From SVEL01 sp045126475 (GTDB lineage Bacteria; Bacillota; Clostridia; Lachnospirales; Lachnospiraceae), in NCBI GenBank assembly GCA_045126475.1, contig JBGVOL010000101.1, forward strand, positions 1 to 30,137: DNA of 30,137 bases, read 5' to 3'. Made by a program: the position numbers and the translations under genes. Shown here in pieces: positions 1 to 7,646 of this stretch; the first letter of the stretch is position 1; the number at the start of each line of letters is the position of its first letter. Under the pieces are notes generated by a model. That model searched no databases, was not told the origin of the DNA, and was given only the letters and a program-made list of their open reading frames with translations.

Positions 1-337
1 TAATAATCCTCGATAAAACATATCCCATACAGCCTGCGGGAGTAAGGCATATGTACACCGATATCCTGTCATCAATTTCTCCAAGAACAACCAGTCCCCC
101 CACAAAGGCAAACAACATTCCTGTCAAAAGTGCAAGAAGCCAGTTAAAGAGACCGTAATACGGAACAAGTATTTCACCAATTTTTTCAGGTGCAAATACA
201 TACCTTTCAAGTAATGGTATTCCGAATCGAAAGAACAGTCCCGCAAGTACAGGTGCAATGACAAGAAGAACCATCATCGCCTCGGAAGTAATCTGTTTTA
301 TCATTTGCTTAAACATTTTGAATGATGCTGCAATCAT
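1..337 (-). CDS. ABC-2 type permease, N-terminal part (cut by window edge)
   Basis: Translation of the minus strand from an ATG at 337 stays open to the window edge (112 codons). The ATG is preceded by GGAGG with 6-nt spacing. The visible part starts with a short basic segment (MIAASFKMFKQMIKQ), then a hydrophobic helix around residues 20-38, then a second hydrophobic stretch around 65-90, then a polar turn (GEIDDRIS). A similar polar turn follows a hydrophobic stretch in the upstream permease (SQRIINSIAVSPV). This is the pattern of ABC-2 membrane subunits. It lies 37 nt after another permease and behind an ATPase gene, so the two permeases probably form a heterodimeric channel for one exporter. 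The substrate cannot be read from the sequence. Confidence 0.75.
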   Translation of the reverse strand, partial: MIAASFKMFKQMIKQITSEAMMVLLVIAPVLAGLFFRFGIPLLERYVFAPEKIGEILVPYYGLFNWLLALLTGMLFAFVGGLVVLGEIDDRISVYICLTPAGCMGYVLSRII

Positions 338-374
338 AAATTTCCTCCTACAACTTTATTAAATAAATGTACAC

Positions 375-1079
375 CTACAGCTTCAGTCCACCTGCGGTTT
401 CAAACATTTTTTTCGTTTTGTTTAATGCGAACCAATACAAAATTATTATCCATACAACACAACTTACGAGACACATAACTGTATTGCCATCGCCCTCAAT
501 CAGTCTCATTGCCGCACATCCCGGATGAAGAAGCATAATGGCTTCGTTATGCATAAATCCGATTCTGTATGCTATGACCGGCACAAAACCGATTATCTCA
601 AACGGCAACGTACCTACAATATACTGATTTATACTGCTTATTCCCGTTCCAACGATTATTCCGCACAGAGTAAAAATAAATGATGCCGCCAAAATACCAA
701 CGGAACATTTTACATAGCTTTCTGTCACTCCCTGACTCATCAAAGTCACACCGACTATTTCAGATATAATTCCGACAGATATCATTTTTCCCAGTATATA
801 TTCTGAAGTAGTTACCGGTGATACCGCTATGGAATTGATAATTCTCTGACTTTTCTCAAGAAGAACCAACGCTCCCATAAAAAACATTCCGAGGGCAGCA
901 GGGTCCGAATAAACACAGATATCTACCAGTATCTCCTTAATATTCCCATCAAAAAAGGAAAACATTATCATATAAATGATGACCATCAAAAAATAAAGAA
1001 AATAAAATCCATACTTCCACTGAAAGATTATATCTCCTCTGATTACATTTATTTTCCGCATATTATCACCAACTTTCAC
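375..1079 (-). CDS. ABC-2 type permease, first of a pair
   Basis: Integral membrane protein of about 234 residues with roughly six hydrophobic segments and a basic N-terminus (MRKINVIRGDII before a helix at FYFLYFLMVIIYMIMF). It follows the ATPase gene with overlapping or nearly overlapping ends and precedes a second permease, so it is most likely one half of a heterodimeric ABC exporter channel. The start is uncertain. GTG at 1079 has AGGAG five bases upstream and is preferred. ATG at 1061 would give the typical short basic N-terminus of such permeases but has only a weak site, and GTG at 1094 is also open. The substrate is not predictable; drug, peptide or bacitracin-like export is usual for this layout with a TetR gene. 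Confidence 0.75.
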   Translation of the reverse strand: MKVGDNMRKINVIRGDIIFQWKYGFYFLYFLMVIIYMIMFSFFDGNIKEILVDICVYSDPAALGMFFMGALVLLEKSQRIINSIAVSPVTTSEYILGKMISVGIISEIVGVTLMSQGVTESYVKCSVGILAASFIFTLCGIIVGTGISSINQYIVGTLPFEIIGFVPVIAYRIGFMHNEAIMLLHPGCAAMRLIEGDGNTVMCLVSCVVWIIILYWFALNKTKKMFETAGGLKL

Positions 1080-1087
1080 TAATACTC

Positions 1088-1963
1088 CTAACACAGTTTT
1101 GCACCGGTTATCTCAATAAAAATGTCATTGAGAGTCGGTTCTGTGCTATGAATTGACTTAAGCCTGTTTTCACTGATAATCAGGTTCAGAAGTTCATCGT
1201 CCTTAATCTCATCAAGCTGACAGCTTCCTGTACACTCCATGTCATTTTCAATATACGTATATGTAACTCGTATTGCACCTTTTGACATAATAAAATTCCT
1301 CGGTGTGTCAAGGGCTTTCATCTGTCCGTCCACTATAAATACAACTCTGTCACATAGTTCTGTTGCATCAATCATGTTGTGCGTAGTAATAATGATGGTC
1401 TTCCCTTTTTCCCTCTCTGCCAGAATCATTTCCTTCATGATTCTCGCATTATTGGGGTCAAGTCCGCTTGTCGGCTCATCAAGAAAAAGTAACTCCGGAT
1501 TATGAACAAGTGCCTTAATGAAATTAAGACGTGACTTCATTCCTTTTGAAAACTCCTTTACCTTTTTGTCACCGTGGCTCAGAAGACCCACATCACTTAA
1601 AAGCTCATCAATATCCCTTTTTTCACCGCTGTACAAGGATGCGAAATACTTCAGGTTTTCCCTTGCTGTCATCTTTTCGTACAGACTTGGAAATTCAAAA
1701 TCAACACCTATTTTTTCATAAAAGTCATTTTTATGTTTCCTGCTCTCCACACCAAGAATCTGTGCGCTGCCTGTATAGTTTGTACATAATCCGGTAAGTA
1801 CCTTCTGAAGTGTACTCTTTCCTGCACCTGACGGTCCCAAAAAGCCAAATATTTCTCCCCTTCTTACATCAAAGGATATATTTGTAAGAAACGGTACGCT
1901 TGTATAACTAAAAGATAAGTTGTTAACTTCTATTACATTCTGAATCTCATTCATATTATTCAT
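1088..1963 (-). CDS. ABC transporter ATP-binding protein (exporter type)
   Basis: Cytoplasmic ATPase that would drive the two permeases downstream. Walker A GPSGAGKST lies near residues 43-51, Walker B LLFLDEPTSGLD near 158-169, and the H-loop histidine is in TTHN. The signature reads FSKGM in place of the usual LSGGQ. The Q-loop glutamine is not evident: the segment reads FEFPSLYEKMT. A C-terminal tail of about 80 residues ends in PTLNDIFIEITG, typical of CcmA/drug-exporter ATPases; the ATPase at 16120 ends in a very similar tail. ATG at 1963 is possible, but ATG at 1954 sits better behind AAAGGG. It starts 9 nt after the tetR stop, so both genes are likely one transcript. Confidence 0.88.
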   Translation of the reverse strand: MNNMNEIQNVIEVNNLSFSYTSVPFLTNISFDVRRGEIFGFLGPSGAGKSTLQKVLTGLCTNYTGSAQILGVESRKHKNDFYEKIGVDFEFPSLYEKMTARENLKYFASLYSGEKRDIDELLSDVGLLSHGDKKVKEFSKGMKSRLNFIKALVHNPELLFLDEPTSGLDPNNARIMKEMILAEREKGKTIIITTHNMIDATELCDRVVFIVDGQMKALDTPRNFIMSKGAIRVTYTYIENDMECTGSCQLDEIKDDELLNLIISENRLKSIHSTEPTLNDIFIEITGAKLC

Positions 1964-1972
1964 CCCTTTCTT

Positions 1973-2602
1973 TTATCTTCCAACCATTTGAAGCACAAGG
2001 CCTTTTATTAACAATCGCATGCTTTCCAGCCAGTTATCCTCTCCAATTTCACGCTTATACATTCCACCGAAGATAATCTGCATAAATGAGCCAACAAGTG
2101 CCTGTATATCTATCCCCTTTTTCACTGCCATCACAGCAAACATCCCTTTTCCGATTCCTTCATCATCATGTCGGTGTTTTTCCAGCACCTCATCAGGAAT
2201 CTTTGACAGAATAAGCTGCATCGCATCGGGCATAAGTACAACCTTTAAGCATGATGAAAATGTAATTTCCATGGCACCAAGTATTACATCAGTAATGTCA
2301 TCCACACAATCCGAAAAATCTGCATTCTCGTCAGGAACTATATGTCTTTTCAACATTATTTTCTCCATGCCTTCCCATATAAATTTATCAACCTGTTCAT
2401 GATAATCCTGGGATACTTCAAAAAGAAGCATTTCCTTTGACGGATAAAACAAATAAAACGTGCCTTTCGGAATGCCTGTCCGCCTCACAAGTTCATCTAC
2501 CGTTGTGTGCTTAACACCCTTTTCCTGCATTAGGTCATTTGCTTCCTTCTTAAGTTTACGTACTATTTCTTTTTTCTCCTCGTCTGAATATATTTTAGGC
2601 AT
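1973..2602 (-). CDS. TetR/AcrR family transcriptional regulator
   Basis: Dimeric DNA-binding repressor of 209 residues. The N-terminal helix-turn-helix is clear around residues 25-52 (VDELVRRTGIPKGTFYLFYPSKEMLL), the usual TetR pattern. The C-terminal ligand domain is diverse, so the inducer is unknown. ATG at 2602 follows AAGGAG with good spacing. It is the first gene of the ABC cassette and is preceded by a near-consensus promoter with two inverted repeats, so it most likely represses itself and the exporter genes and releases them when a toxic compound binds. Confidence 0.9.
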   Translation of the reverse strand: MPKIYSDEEKKEIVRKLKKEANDLMQEKGVKHTTVDELVRRTGIPKGTFYLFYPSKEMLLFEVSQDYHEQVDKFIWEGMEKIMLKRHIVPDENADFSDCVDDITDVILGAMEITFSSCLKVVLMPDAMQLILSKIPDEVLEKHRHDDEGIGKGMFAVMAVKKGIDIQALVGSFMQIIFGGMYKREIGEDNWLESMRLLIKGLVLQMVGR

Positions 2603-2618
2603 CCCTGTATCTCCTTTT

Positions 2619-2642
2619 TGACTATTTTTACATTTTTAGTCA
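2619..2642 (-). promoter_or_regulatory. Inverted repeat overlapping tetR -10/start region (probable operator)
   Basis: TGACTA and TAGTCA are separated by 12 A/T-rich bases. The repeat begins at the -10 box of the tetR promoter and covers the transcription start. Position and symmetry fit a repressor site for the TetR protein encoded just downstream. No binding evidence can be read directly. Confidence 0.45.
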
Positions 2643-2670
2643 TTATAACCTTAAAATAAAATGAAGTCAA
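2642..2670 (-). promoter_or_regulatory. Sigma-A type promoter of the tetR-ABC cassette
   Basis: On the minus strand TTGACT (2670-2665), a 17-base spacer and TATAAT (2647-2642). This is nearly the housekeeping consensus with ideal spacing, about 40 bases upstream of the tetR start codon. Confidence 0.7.
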
Positions 2671-2682
2671 CCATGACTTCAT
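2661..2682. promoter_or_regulatory. Perfect 9-bp inverted repeat over the tetR -35 box; possible operator and terminator
   Basis: ATGAAGTCA and TGACTTCAT are separated by four bases. The repeat covers the -35 hexamer of the tetR promoter, so it may be a second TetR operator. Read on the minus strand it is also a hairpin followed by TTTTATTTT, so it could end transcription coming from the phosphodiesterase gene. The two roles are not exclusive. Confidence 0.5.
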
Positions 2683-2718
2683 CCTATTTTACTAATCATT
2701 CAGTTTTCCATAGTTCTT

Positions 2719-2793
2719 CTATTTTACGGGAATCCTAATAGTTGCCGTCGTTCCTTCTCCCGGAACGCTCTCAATCACATATTTGCTGACAAT
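2719..2793 (-). pseudogene. Relic of a histidine kinase C-terminus
   Basis: In the frame one base off the end of the preceding gene, the minus strand reads IVSKYVIESVPGEGTT followed by ATIRIPVK and a TAG stop. The GEGTTATIRIPVK ending is the G2-box and last beta strand of a HATPase_c domain, followed immediately by a natural stop. The frame has a TGA two codons upstream of the quoted stretch and no start codon or rest of a kinase, so only about 24 codons remain. The last 19 bases of the EAL gene overlap it. I read this as the 3' stump of a sensor kinase left after recombination or deletion. It cannot be functional by itself. Confidence 0.6.
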
Positions 2794-5696
2794 TTCTCTT
2801 CAAATTCCGTTTCCGGCACAGGCTTAGAATAAAAATATCCCTGTGCAACATAAGCTCCGATTTCTTTCATCAAACTAACATCATTTTCTGTTTCAACACC
2901 CTCACATACAACCTGGGCTTCAAGCTCTTCCGTAAGTTTGACAATACCTCGCATAATTTTTACCTGGCGGTCATGATTTTCCTGATTTAACAGGAACGAG
3001 CGATCCAGCTTGATAACAGACGCCGGAATCTGTTCAAAAACACCAAGTGATGAATATCCTGCACCAAAATCATCGATTGATAACCTGATACCGTTTTCCT
3101 TTAAAACATCCAGTGTCTTTTTTACCATATTCTGCTGTAATTCTTCCACAACAAGTGTCTCTGTTATTTCAATCTCAATCAGGTCTTTTGAAATCTCATA
3201 ACGGTCAAGAATTTCCATAAAGTGTTCAGGAAATTCCGGCTTAATAAAATGCATTCTCGAAAAGTTACATGAGATTGTGACTACCGGAAGGCCCAAATCC
3301 ATACGTCTTCGGAGCATTTTGCATACCGACTCAAATACAAAAAAGTCAATCTCCGTTATTTTACCGGTCTGCTCATAATACGGAACAAAAAATCCCGGTG
3401 CCTTTACAGCCCCGCCCTCCGTCGGGTCAAGAAAACGCACCAATGCTTCCGCACCAACAATTTTTCCGCTTCGTATATCTACCTTTGGCTGATAATATGC
3501 AACAAAATCCTTATTGATATCCACAGATTCCAGTAATTTTTCACGCTCATGGCGCTCTCTCAACATAGCCTGAAGCTCGTCATTATATGTCTTAACTTCA
3601 TCGCTCTTCTTATTTCCGGCAAATTCCAATGCCTGATTTGCATAGCTGATGGCAAGACGAAGCTCACAACCTTCCTGCGGAATATGATAAGTACCCATCT
3701 GCAGAGACATATGGTTGCCTGTCTCACGTATTATGCACCTTTCAACCTCTTCTTTTATAGTATAAATTCTTTTACTGAATTCACTAATGTCCGAATAATT
3801 AAGAAGCATTACAAAACGGTCACCCTGATTTCTGGCACAAATCTCTGTCTTTGGGTTGACATTTTCTATAAGAATGCGGGCTACATTTTCAAGAAGACGC
3901 TCACCTGAGTTCCATCCGTAGATGGTATTATATCGGCGAAACTGTGCAATATTAACATAAACCACTGCATACATTCCCTTATGCTCCGGCAGCAGATTAT
4001 GCTCACCTGCAAAAATCAGATAGTTCAGATTCCAGATATCCATCTTTGTATCCTTGTACATAAGTCTTTGGATTTTTCTGTTGTCCTTAATCATGTGCAC
4101 TCCCACAGAAATAATTAAAATAATTACACCGACGAGAATACAGATAATGATAAGGCTGTTATCCATGACAAAATCAATGATATTGAACATCTGATATGTA
4201 TTTTCCTTTAACATATATGTATTAACAGTTTTAGAGTCAATTGTAGACACAGTCTTTTTAAGTATTGACAAAAGATGCTCGTCATTATCCCTTACTGCCA
4301 TACATATGGAATACTGACCGTCAAACACGTTTTTTATCTTCAAGCTGCTGTATCTGAATTTTGTCCTCATGAGATACTCTGCCAGATATCCGTCACAAAG
4401 CACTGCATCAACGTCTCCGTCTGTCAACGCATCAATACACTCCTGCTGAGTACCATATATGCTAATCTCTGTTTTCTCTGTATCAACAACAGTTCCAACC
4501 TTACTCTCCAAAAAAGACACTGTTGCCAGAGATGCTATCTCATTTTCGTTACTGTTCTTCTCCATAACAAGAACCAATGGAACTTCCGCATAGTCACAAA
4601 CTGTTGTAATATTATCTGCATTTATCACAGCTTCCTTGTCTGCACAATATGCCAGAATGTCAATTTCTCCGTTTCGCAACGCATCATGGGCAGCTTTTCG
4701 GCTATTCATCTTACGGTACTCAAATTTCACCCCTGTAATGCCCATGTCATTTTCCAGCAGTTCCCTTGTAAGGCCCATAAATTCGCCGTTTTTCTCATAA
4801 GAAAACGGATAAAAGCCATCCAGATATCCCACAACAAGGGTTTTCTTCGCAGAAATATATAGATTTTCTTCAATAGTAAGCAATGCCTTCTTATCAAATC
4901 TGCTGTAATAAAATTTATTCATCAACTCAGTTTCCAGTTCAGGCCGGTTTATCTTTAAATCAGCAGCCGCCTGATTCAGTTCACGCATCACTTCATCATT
5001 TCCCTTATATGTAATATAATAAAAAGGTCTTGGTGCAAATCTTCCTATGAGTCGCTGACCCTCCTTTACCTCGGTGAAAGTATGTACAAGTGCATCAATA
5101 CTGCCCTCCGAAAGTGCTTTCTGCAATTCCGCCGTTGAGCCGTACTCAATAATTTCAGGATTATCTATTCCGTTGTCAGACATATACTGAATAAATTCAT
5201 TCTTTCGTACATAATTCTCCACCATACCAAATGTAATCTGCTTCATAGCCGTAAAATCTTCATAAGCTATATTACTTTCCGGATTGGTGGCAATCACACC
5301 GAAGGTATATCCGCTTGAAAGATCTGCGTACTGATATATTTCTGCCCTCTCAGATGAGTACTGTGCAGAACCTACCAAATCTATTTTCTTATCTCTCAAT
5401 AAGCCCAATGCTTCTTCCCAACTGTTGCACAACACATATTCCACTTCCCAGTTAGCGTACTCACACAATGCATTTAAATATTCAACATCCATTCCGCCGA
5501 AGCTTCCGTCAGAATTGATTATATGATATCCGTCCATAGGAAAAAAGGCGACCTTTACATTCCGCTTTTCAGCAGCAAAAGTGTCACCTTCAAAAAAAGT
5601 GCATAACAGACACACCATCCACATCAATAAAAAAACAACAGCTACTATTTTTTTGTTCCTGCTCTTTATATCTGAAAAAATAAAAATCACATCCAA
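2775..5696 (-). CDS. Membrane-anchored c-di-GMP phosphodiesterase: two SBP_bac_3 sensors, degenerate GGDEF, EAL
   Basis: A 973-residue receptor that should hydrolyse cyclic di-GMP in response to a periplasmic-type ligand. Order: N-terminal membrane or signal segment (residues ~17-36); two tandem type-3 solute-binding domains (~47-265 and ~285-500), the amino-acid-binding fold; a transmembrane helix (~514-535); a GGDEF domain whose signature is QGDRF (624-628), so cyclase activity is unlikely; and an EAL domain from ~735. The EAL site looks intact: E750 of EALVR, N811, the EITET glutamate, D875-D876 of DDFGAG, K896, E932 and Q952 of QGY. The start is uncertain: TTG at 5696 or GTG at 5690, neither with a clear ribosome site. 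A histidine kinase relic lies in another frame at its 3' end. Confidence 0.9.
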   Translation of the reverse strand: MDVIFIFSDIKSRNKKIVAVVFLLMWMVCLLCTFFEGDTFAAEKRNVKVAFFPMDGYHIINSDGSFGGMDVEYLNALCEYANWEVEYVLCNSWEEALGLLRDKKIDLVGSAQYSSERAEIYQYADLSSGYTFGVIATNPESNIAYEDFTAMKQITFGMVENYVRKNEFIQYMSDNGIDNPEIIEYGSTAELQKALSEGSIDALVHTFTEVKEGQRLIGRFAPRPFYYITYKGNDEVMRELNQAAADLKINRPELETELMNKFYYSRFDKKALLTIEENLYISAKKTLVVGYLDGFYPFSYEKNGEFMGLTRELLENDMGITGVKFEYRKMNSRKAAHDALRNGEIDILAYCADKEAVINADNITTVCDYAEVPLVLVMEKNSNENEIASLATVSFLESKVGTVVDTEKTEISIYGTQQECIDALTDGDVDAVLCDGYLAEYLMRTKFRYSSLKIKNVFDGQYSICMAVRDNDEHLLSILKKTVSTIDSKTVNTYMLKENTYQMFNIIDFVMDNSLIIICILVGVIILIISVGVHMIKDNRKIQRLMYKDTKMDIWNLNYLIFAGEHNLLPEHKGMYAVVYVNIAQFRRYNTIYGWNSGERLLENVARILIENVNPKTEICARNQGDRFVMLLNYSDISEFSKRIYTIKEEVERCIIRETGNHMSLQMGTYHIPQEGCELRLAISYANQALEFAGNKKSDEVKTYNDELQAMLRERHEREKLLESVDINKDFVAYYQPKVDIRSGKIVGAEALVRFLDPTEGGAVKAPGFFVPYYEQTGKITEIDFFVFESVCKMLRRRMDLGLPVVTISCNFSRMHFIKPEFPEHFMEILDRYEISKDLIEIEITETLVVEELQQNMVKKTLDVLKENGIRLSIDDFGAGYSSLGVFEQIPASVIKLDRSFLLNQENHDRQVKIMRGIVKLTEELEAQVVCEGVETENDVSLMKEIGAYVAQGYFYSKPVPETEFEEKLSANM

Positions 5697-5729
5697 TCTG
5701 CAAAAAAAGCAATATTAATACCACCAGTA

Positions 5730-5758
5730 ATTATACATCCGTTTTTACAAAAAGTCCA
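5730..5758 (-). promoter_or_regulatory. Promoter of the EAL phosphodiesterase gene
   Basis: On the minus strand TGGACT (5758-5753), a 17-base spacer and a perfect TATAAT (5735-5730), about 30 bases before the first possible start codon. The implied leader is very short, consistent with the lack of a clear Shine-Dalgarno site. Confidence 0.5.
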
Positions 5759-5811
5759 TTGTCATTTTCCGGCCAACCCTGTAATTCTAAGCCCAATACT
5801 CTTAAACAATG

Positions 5812-6066
5812 TTAATCAAAATTGATTGCTATCCTTTCCTCTCCCTGCACTATTGTCAAAAGTGAAAGGTTAAATTCATCCTCCATAACCGTAACCGTGT
5901 ATTCAAATACAACATCATCAAAAAACTTTGACATTACAAGGTACGTTCCCGGCTCTTTGTCTTCAATCTGCTCACAGATGTCATCATAAACATCTCTGCC
6001 ATCCACATCTCTGTCAAATCCTGCCTCACTTATCTTGTTCTCTATTGCCTTATAAATCTCGTCCAT
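5812..6066 (-). CDS. Small acidic protein of unknown function (84 residues)
   Basis: I do not recognise this protein. It is 84 residues long, strongly acidic (many D and E), with no cysteine pair or membrane segment suggesting metal or membrane binding; the single cysteine is in DDICEQIE. Predicted secondary structure by eye is an N-terminal helix followed by beta strands (TYLVMSKFF, VFEYTVTVM, LSLLTIVQG). ATG at 6066 follows AAAGGA with 8-nt spacing. It begins 20 nt after the AlkD-like gene and is the last gene of that operon, so it is probably co-expressed with the DNA repair enzyme, though a functional link is only a guess. Confidence 0.7.
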   Translation of the reverse strand: MDEIYKAIENKISEAGFDRDVDGRDVYDDICEQIEDKEPGTYLVMSKFFDDVVFEYTVTVMEDEFNLSLLTIVQGEERIAINFD

Positions 6067-6086
6067 AATATTTTCCTTTCATCGTC

Positions 6087-6767
6087 TTACTTAATTCTTA
6101 ATGTTCTGAGATAATTTTTTTGCTCTGCAGTTATCCTGTTACTCTCAACAGCCTTCTGAATTGTCTTATTGTGTATCCACTTATCAAGCTGATTTTGTTC
6201 AATATATGGAATCACAGCCTCATACTGCTTTGCCAATGCTGTGGCAAAATACCATGCAACCATCATATTTACATAGTATTCCTCAGATTTAACAGCCGCT
6301 GCAAGTTCAGGATATTCAATATCAAATCTTTCATCAAGAAAGTATCTCATCAGCGTCCCTATAGCATACCTGATTGTATATGTTTTTTCTGATGCAATCC
6401 ACTCTCTTACTTTTAAAATGAGTTCGTCCGGCCTTTTTGCCAGAATCTTGGGTGACATCATATCACATGTTGCCCAGTTATCTACATATGGAAGAAACTT
6501 ATCAAGGGCCTGTACTGCCTCATCAAAATCCTTTATGAATTCAATTAAAAAACCATGAAGATTGTTCTCCTCATAATAATAATGAGGCAATTCTTCCATG
6601 AAACCGTACCTTTCACCGGACTTATTAAACTCCTTTGCAAACTTTCGAAGTTCAGGCGTTCTTACACCTATAACCCTGTCAGAGTCAACCGTAGGTATAA
6701 GTTTGCTGTGAAATTCCTTATAATCTTTATCCTGTAATTCAAATAATTTCTTCTGAAGCTCTGTCAT
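6087..6767 (-). CDS. AlkD-like DNA alkylation repair glycosylase (HEAT-repeat fold)
   Basis: A 226-residue all-helical protein that by family removes 3- and 7-alkylated purines from DNA without base flipping. Residues matching the known active site of Bacillus cereus AlkD are all present: W98 and D102 in DNWATCDMM, R133 in TIRYAIG, and W172 in MVAWYFA, with the same four-residue spacing of the first pair (W109/D113 in AlkD). The N-terminal RVIGVRTPELRKFAKE is also typical of this family. ATG at 6767 has only a weak ribosome site, 6 nt after the membrane protein stop, so translation may be coupled. Function is likely; the lesion range is not readable. Confidence 0.88.
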   Translation of the reverse strand: MTELQKKLFELQDKDYKEFHSKLIPTVDSDRVIGVRTPELRKFAKEFNKSGERYGFMEELPHYYYEENNLHGFLIEFIKDFDEAVQALDKFLPYVDNWATCDMMSPKILAKRPDELILKVREWIASEKTYTIRYAIGTLMRYFLDERFDIEYPELAAAVKSEEYYVNMMVAWYFATALAKQYEAVIPYIEQNQLDKWIHNKTIQKAVESNRITAEQKNYLRTLRIK

Positions 6768-6773
6768 ATTATC

Positions 6774-7475
6774 TTAACCTACCGTTTTTGTTTTTCGCGC
6801 CAAAAGCTTATCTATTCCGAGGAAAATAAATCCTATGACCACAAATGCCACCGTAAGCTTTGCCACCCACCATAACATTCCGCCGTATCCAAGTTCATTT
6901 ACATCAAGAAAGAAATACGGATATACCACAAACTCCTCCGGTATATTTCCATTATAAATATTGCCAAGCATTATTCCCCTTATCACTATATAAACAATAT
7001 AAAAATATGGGTAAACAACACTCAACATCGGTGACCAGTTCTTAATCTTTCCATGTTTTGCAAACAAGAAGAAATCAAGTATAAACATGACAGGTCCGAA
7101 GAGATGAAGTATAGGATTATGTAACGATTTTGTCCAATACTCAAGTTCAAACGGACTTCCGAGAAGTATATTATAGACAAGACATGTTATAAGAATCCAT
7201 ATACTCACACCAAACTCCAGTACAATATATTTTTCCTGTCTGCCCCACTTTTCTCCCTTACGCAATGCCTTTATATTGTTAATAATAAGCATCAGCATTA
7301 CAACTGCACAGATAATATTTGACTGTAATGTATAATATACAAACTCCTCCGGGTACTTATCGTTAATATGCCATATGATATTTGAAACGATCCCCGTAAA
7401 TATCAATACAAAACATACAATTCTGTATCCAAGCCTGAATTTTACTGAATTTAAAATGCTGCTGTTTTCTTTCAT
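6774..7475 (-). CDS. Pr6Pr-family (FAR-17a/AIG1-like) integral membrane protein
   Basis: Membrane protein of about 233 residues with six or seven hydrophobic helices, including YRIVCFVLIFTGIVSNIIWHI, an aromatic-rich centre with conserved-looking histidines (LHNPILHLFGPVMFILDFFLF), and a basic C-terminus. The layout resembles bacterial Pr6Pr proteins; relatives in eukaryotes (AIG1/ADTRP) are serine or threonine hydrolases for lipid esters, but bacterial function is unknown. The start is placed at ATG 7475 because GGAGG lies five bases before it; an upstream ATG at 7493 has a poorer site. First gene of a three-gene operon with the AlkD-like and 84-residue genes. Confidence 0.72.
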   Translation of the reverse strand: MKENSSILNSVKFRLGYRIVCFVLIFTGIVSNIIWHINDKYPEEFVYYTLQSNIICAVVMLMLIINNIKALRKGEKWGRQEKYIVLEFGVSIWILITCLVYNILLGSPFELEYWTKSLHNPILHLFGPVMFILDFFLFAKHGKIKNWSPMLSVVYPYFYIVYIVIRGIMLGNIYNGNIPEEFVVYPYFFLDVNELGYGGMLWWVAKLTVAFVVIGFIFLGIDKLLARKTKTVG

Positions 7476-7536
7476 CTTTTCCTCCGTTATCATTACCTCT
7501 TAATAATTTGTTAGTCCCCTGACCGACTTATTTTCC

Positions 7537-7565
7537 ATTATACTTCCGGTTCTTTTTTTTGACAA
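7537..7565 (-). promoter_or_regulatory. Promoter of the membrane protein-alkD operon
   Basis: On the minus strand TTGTCA (7565-7560), a 17-base spacer and TATAAT (7542-7537). The -35 box shares its bases with the -35 box of the divergent plus-strand promoter. Confidence 0.65.
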
Positions 7566-7588
7566 TATATACTTTTATATTGTATGAT
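7559..7588 (+). promoter_or_regulatory. Promoter of the phospholipase D-like gene
   Basis: TTGACA (7559-7564), an 18-base spacer and TATGAT (7583-7588), about 58 bases before the ATG at 7647. The -35 is a perfect consensus. Its presence suggests the now interrupted gene was, or still is, transcribed. Confidence 0.65.
7563..7582. repeat. 7-bp inverted repeat in the promoter spacer
   Basis: CAATATA and TATATTG are separated by six bases and sit exactly between the -35 and -10 boxes of the plus-strand promoter. A regulator bound here could control both divergent units, but the AT-rich composition makes a chance palindrome quite possible. Confidence 0.3.
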
Positions 7589-7646
7589 ACATATAGAAGA
7601 CATCCTCAACAGGCAATCTACTTTAATTTAACGGAGAATATTTAAT

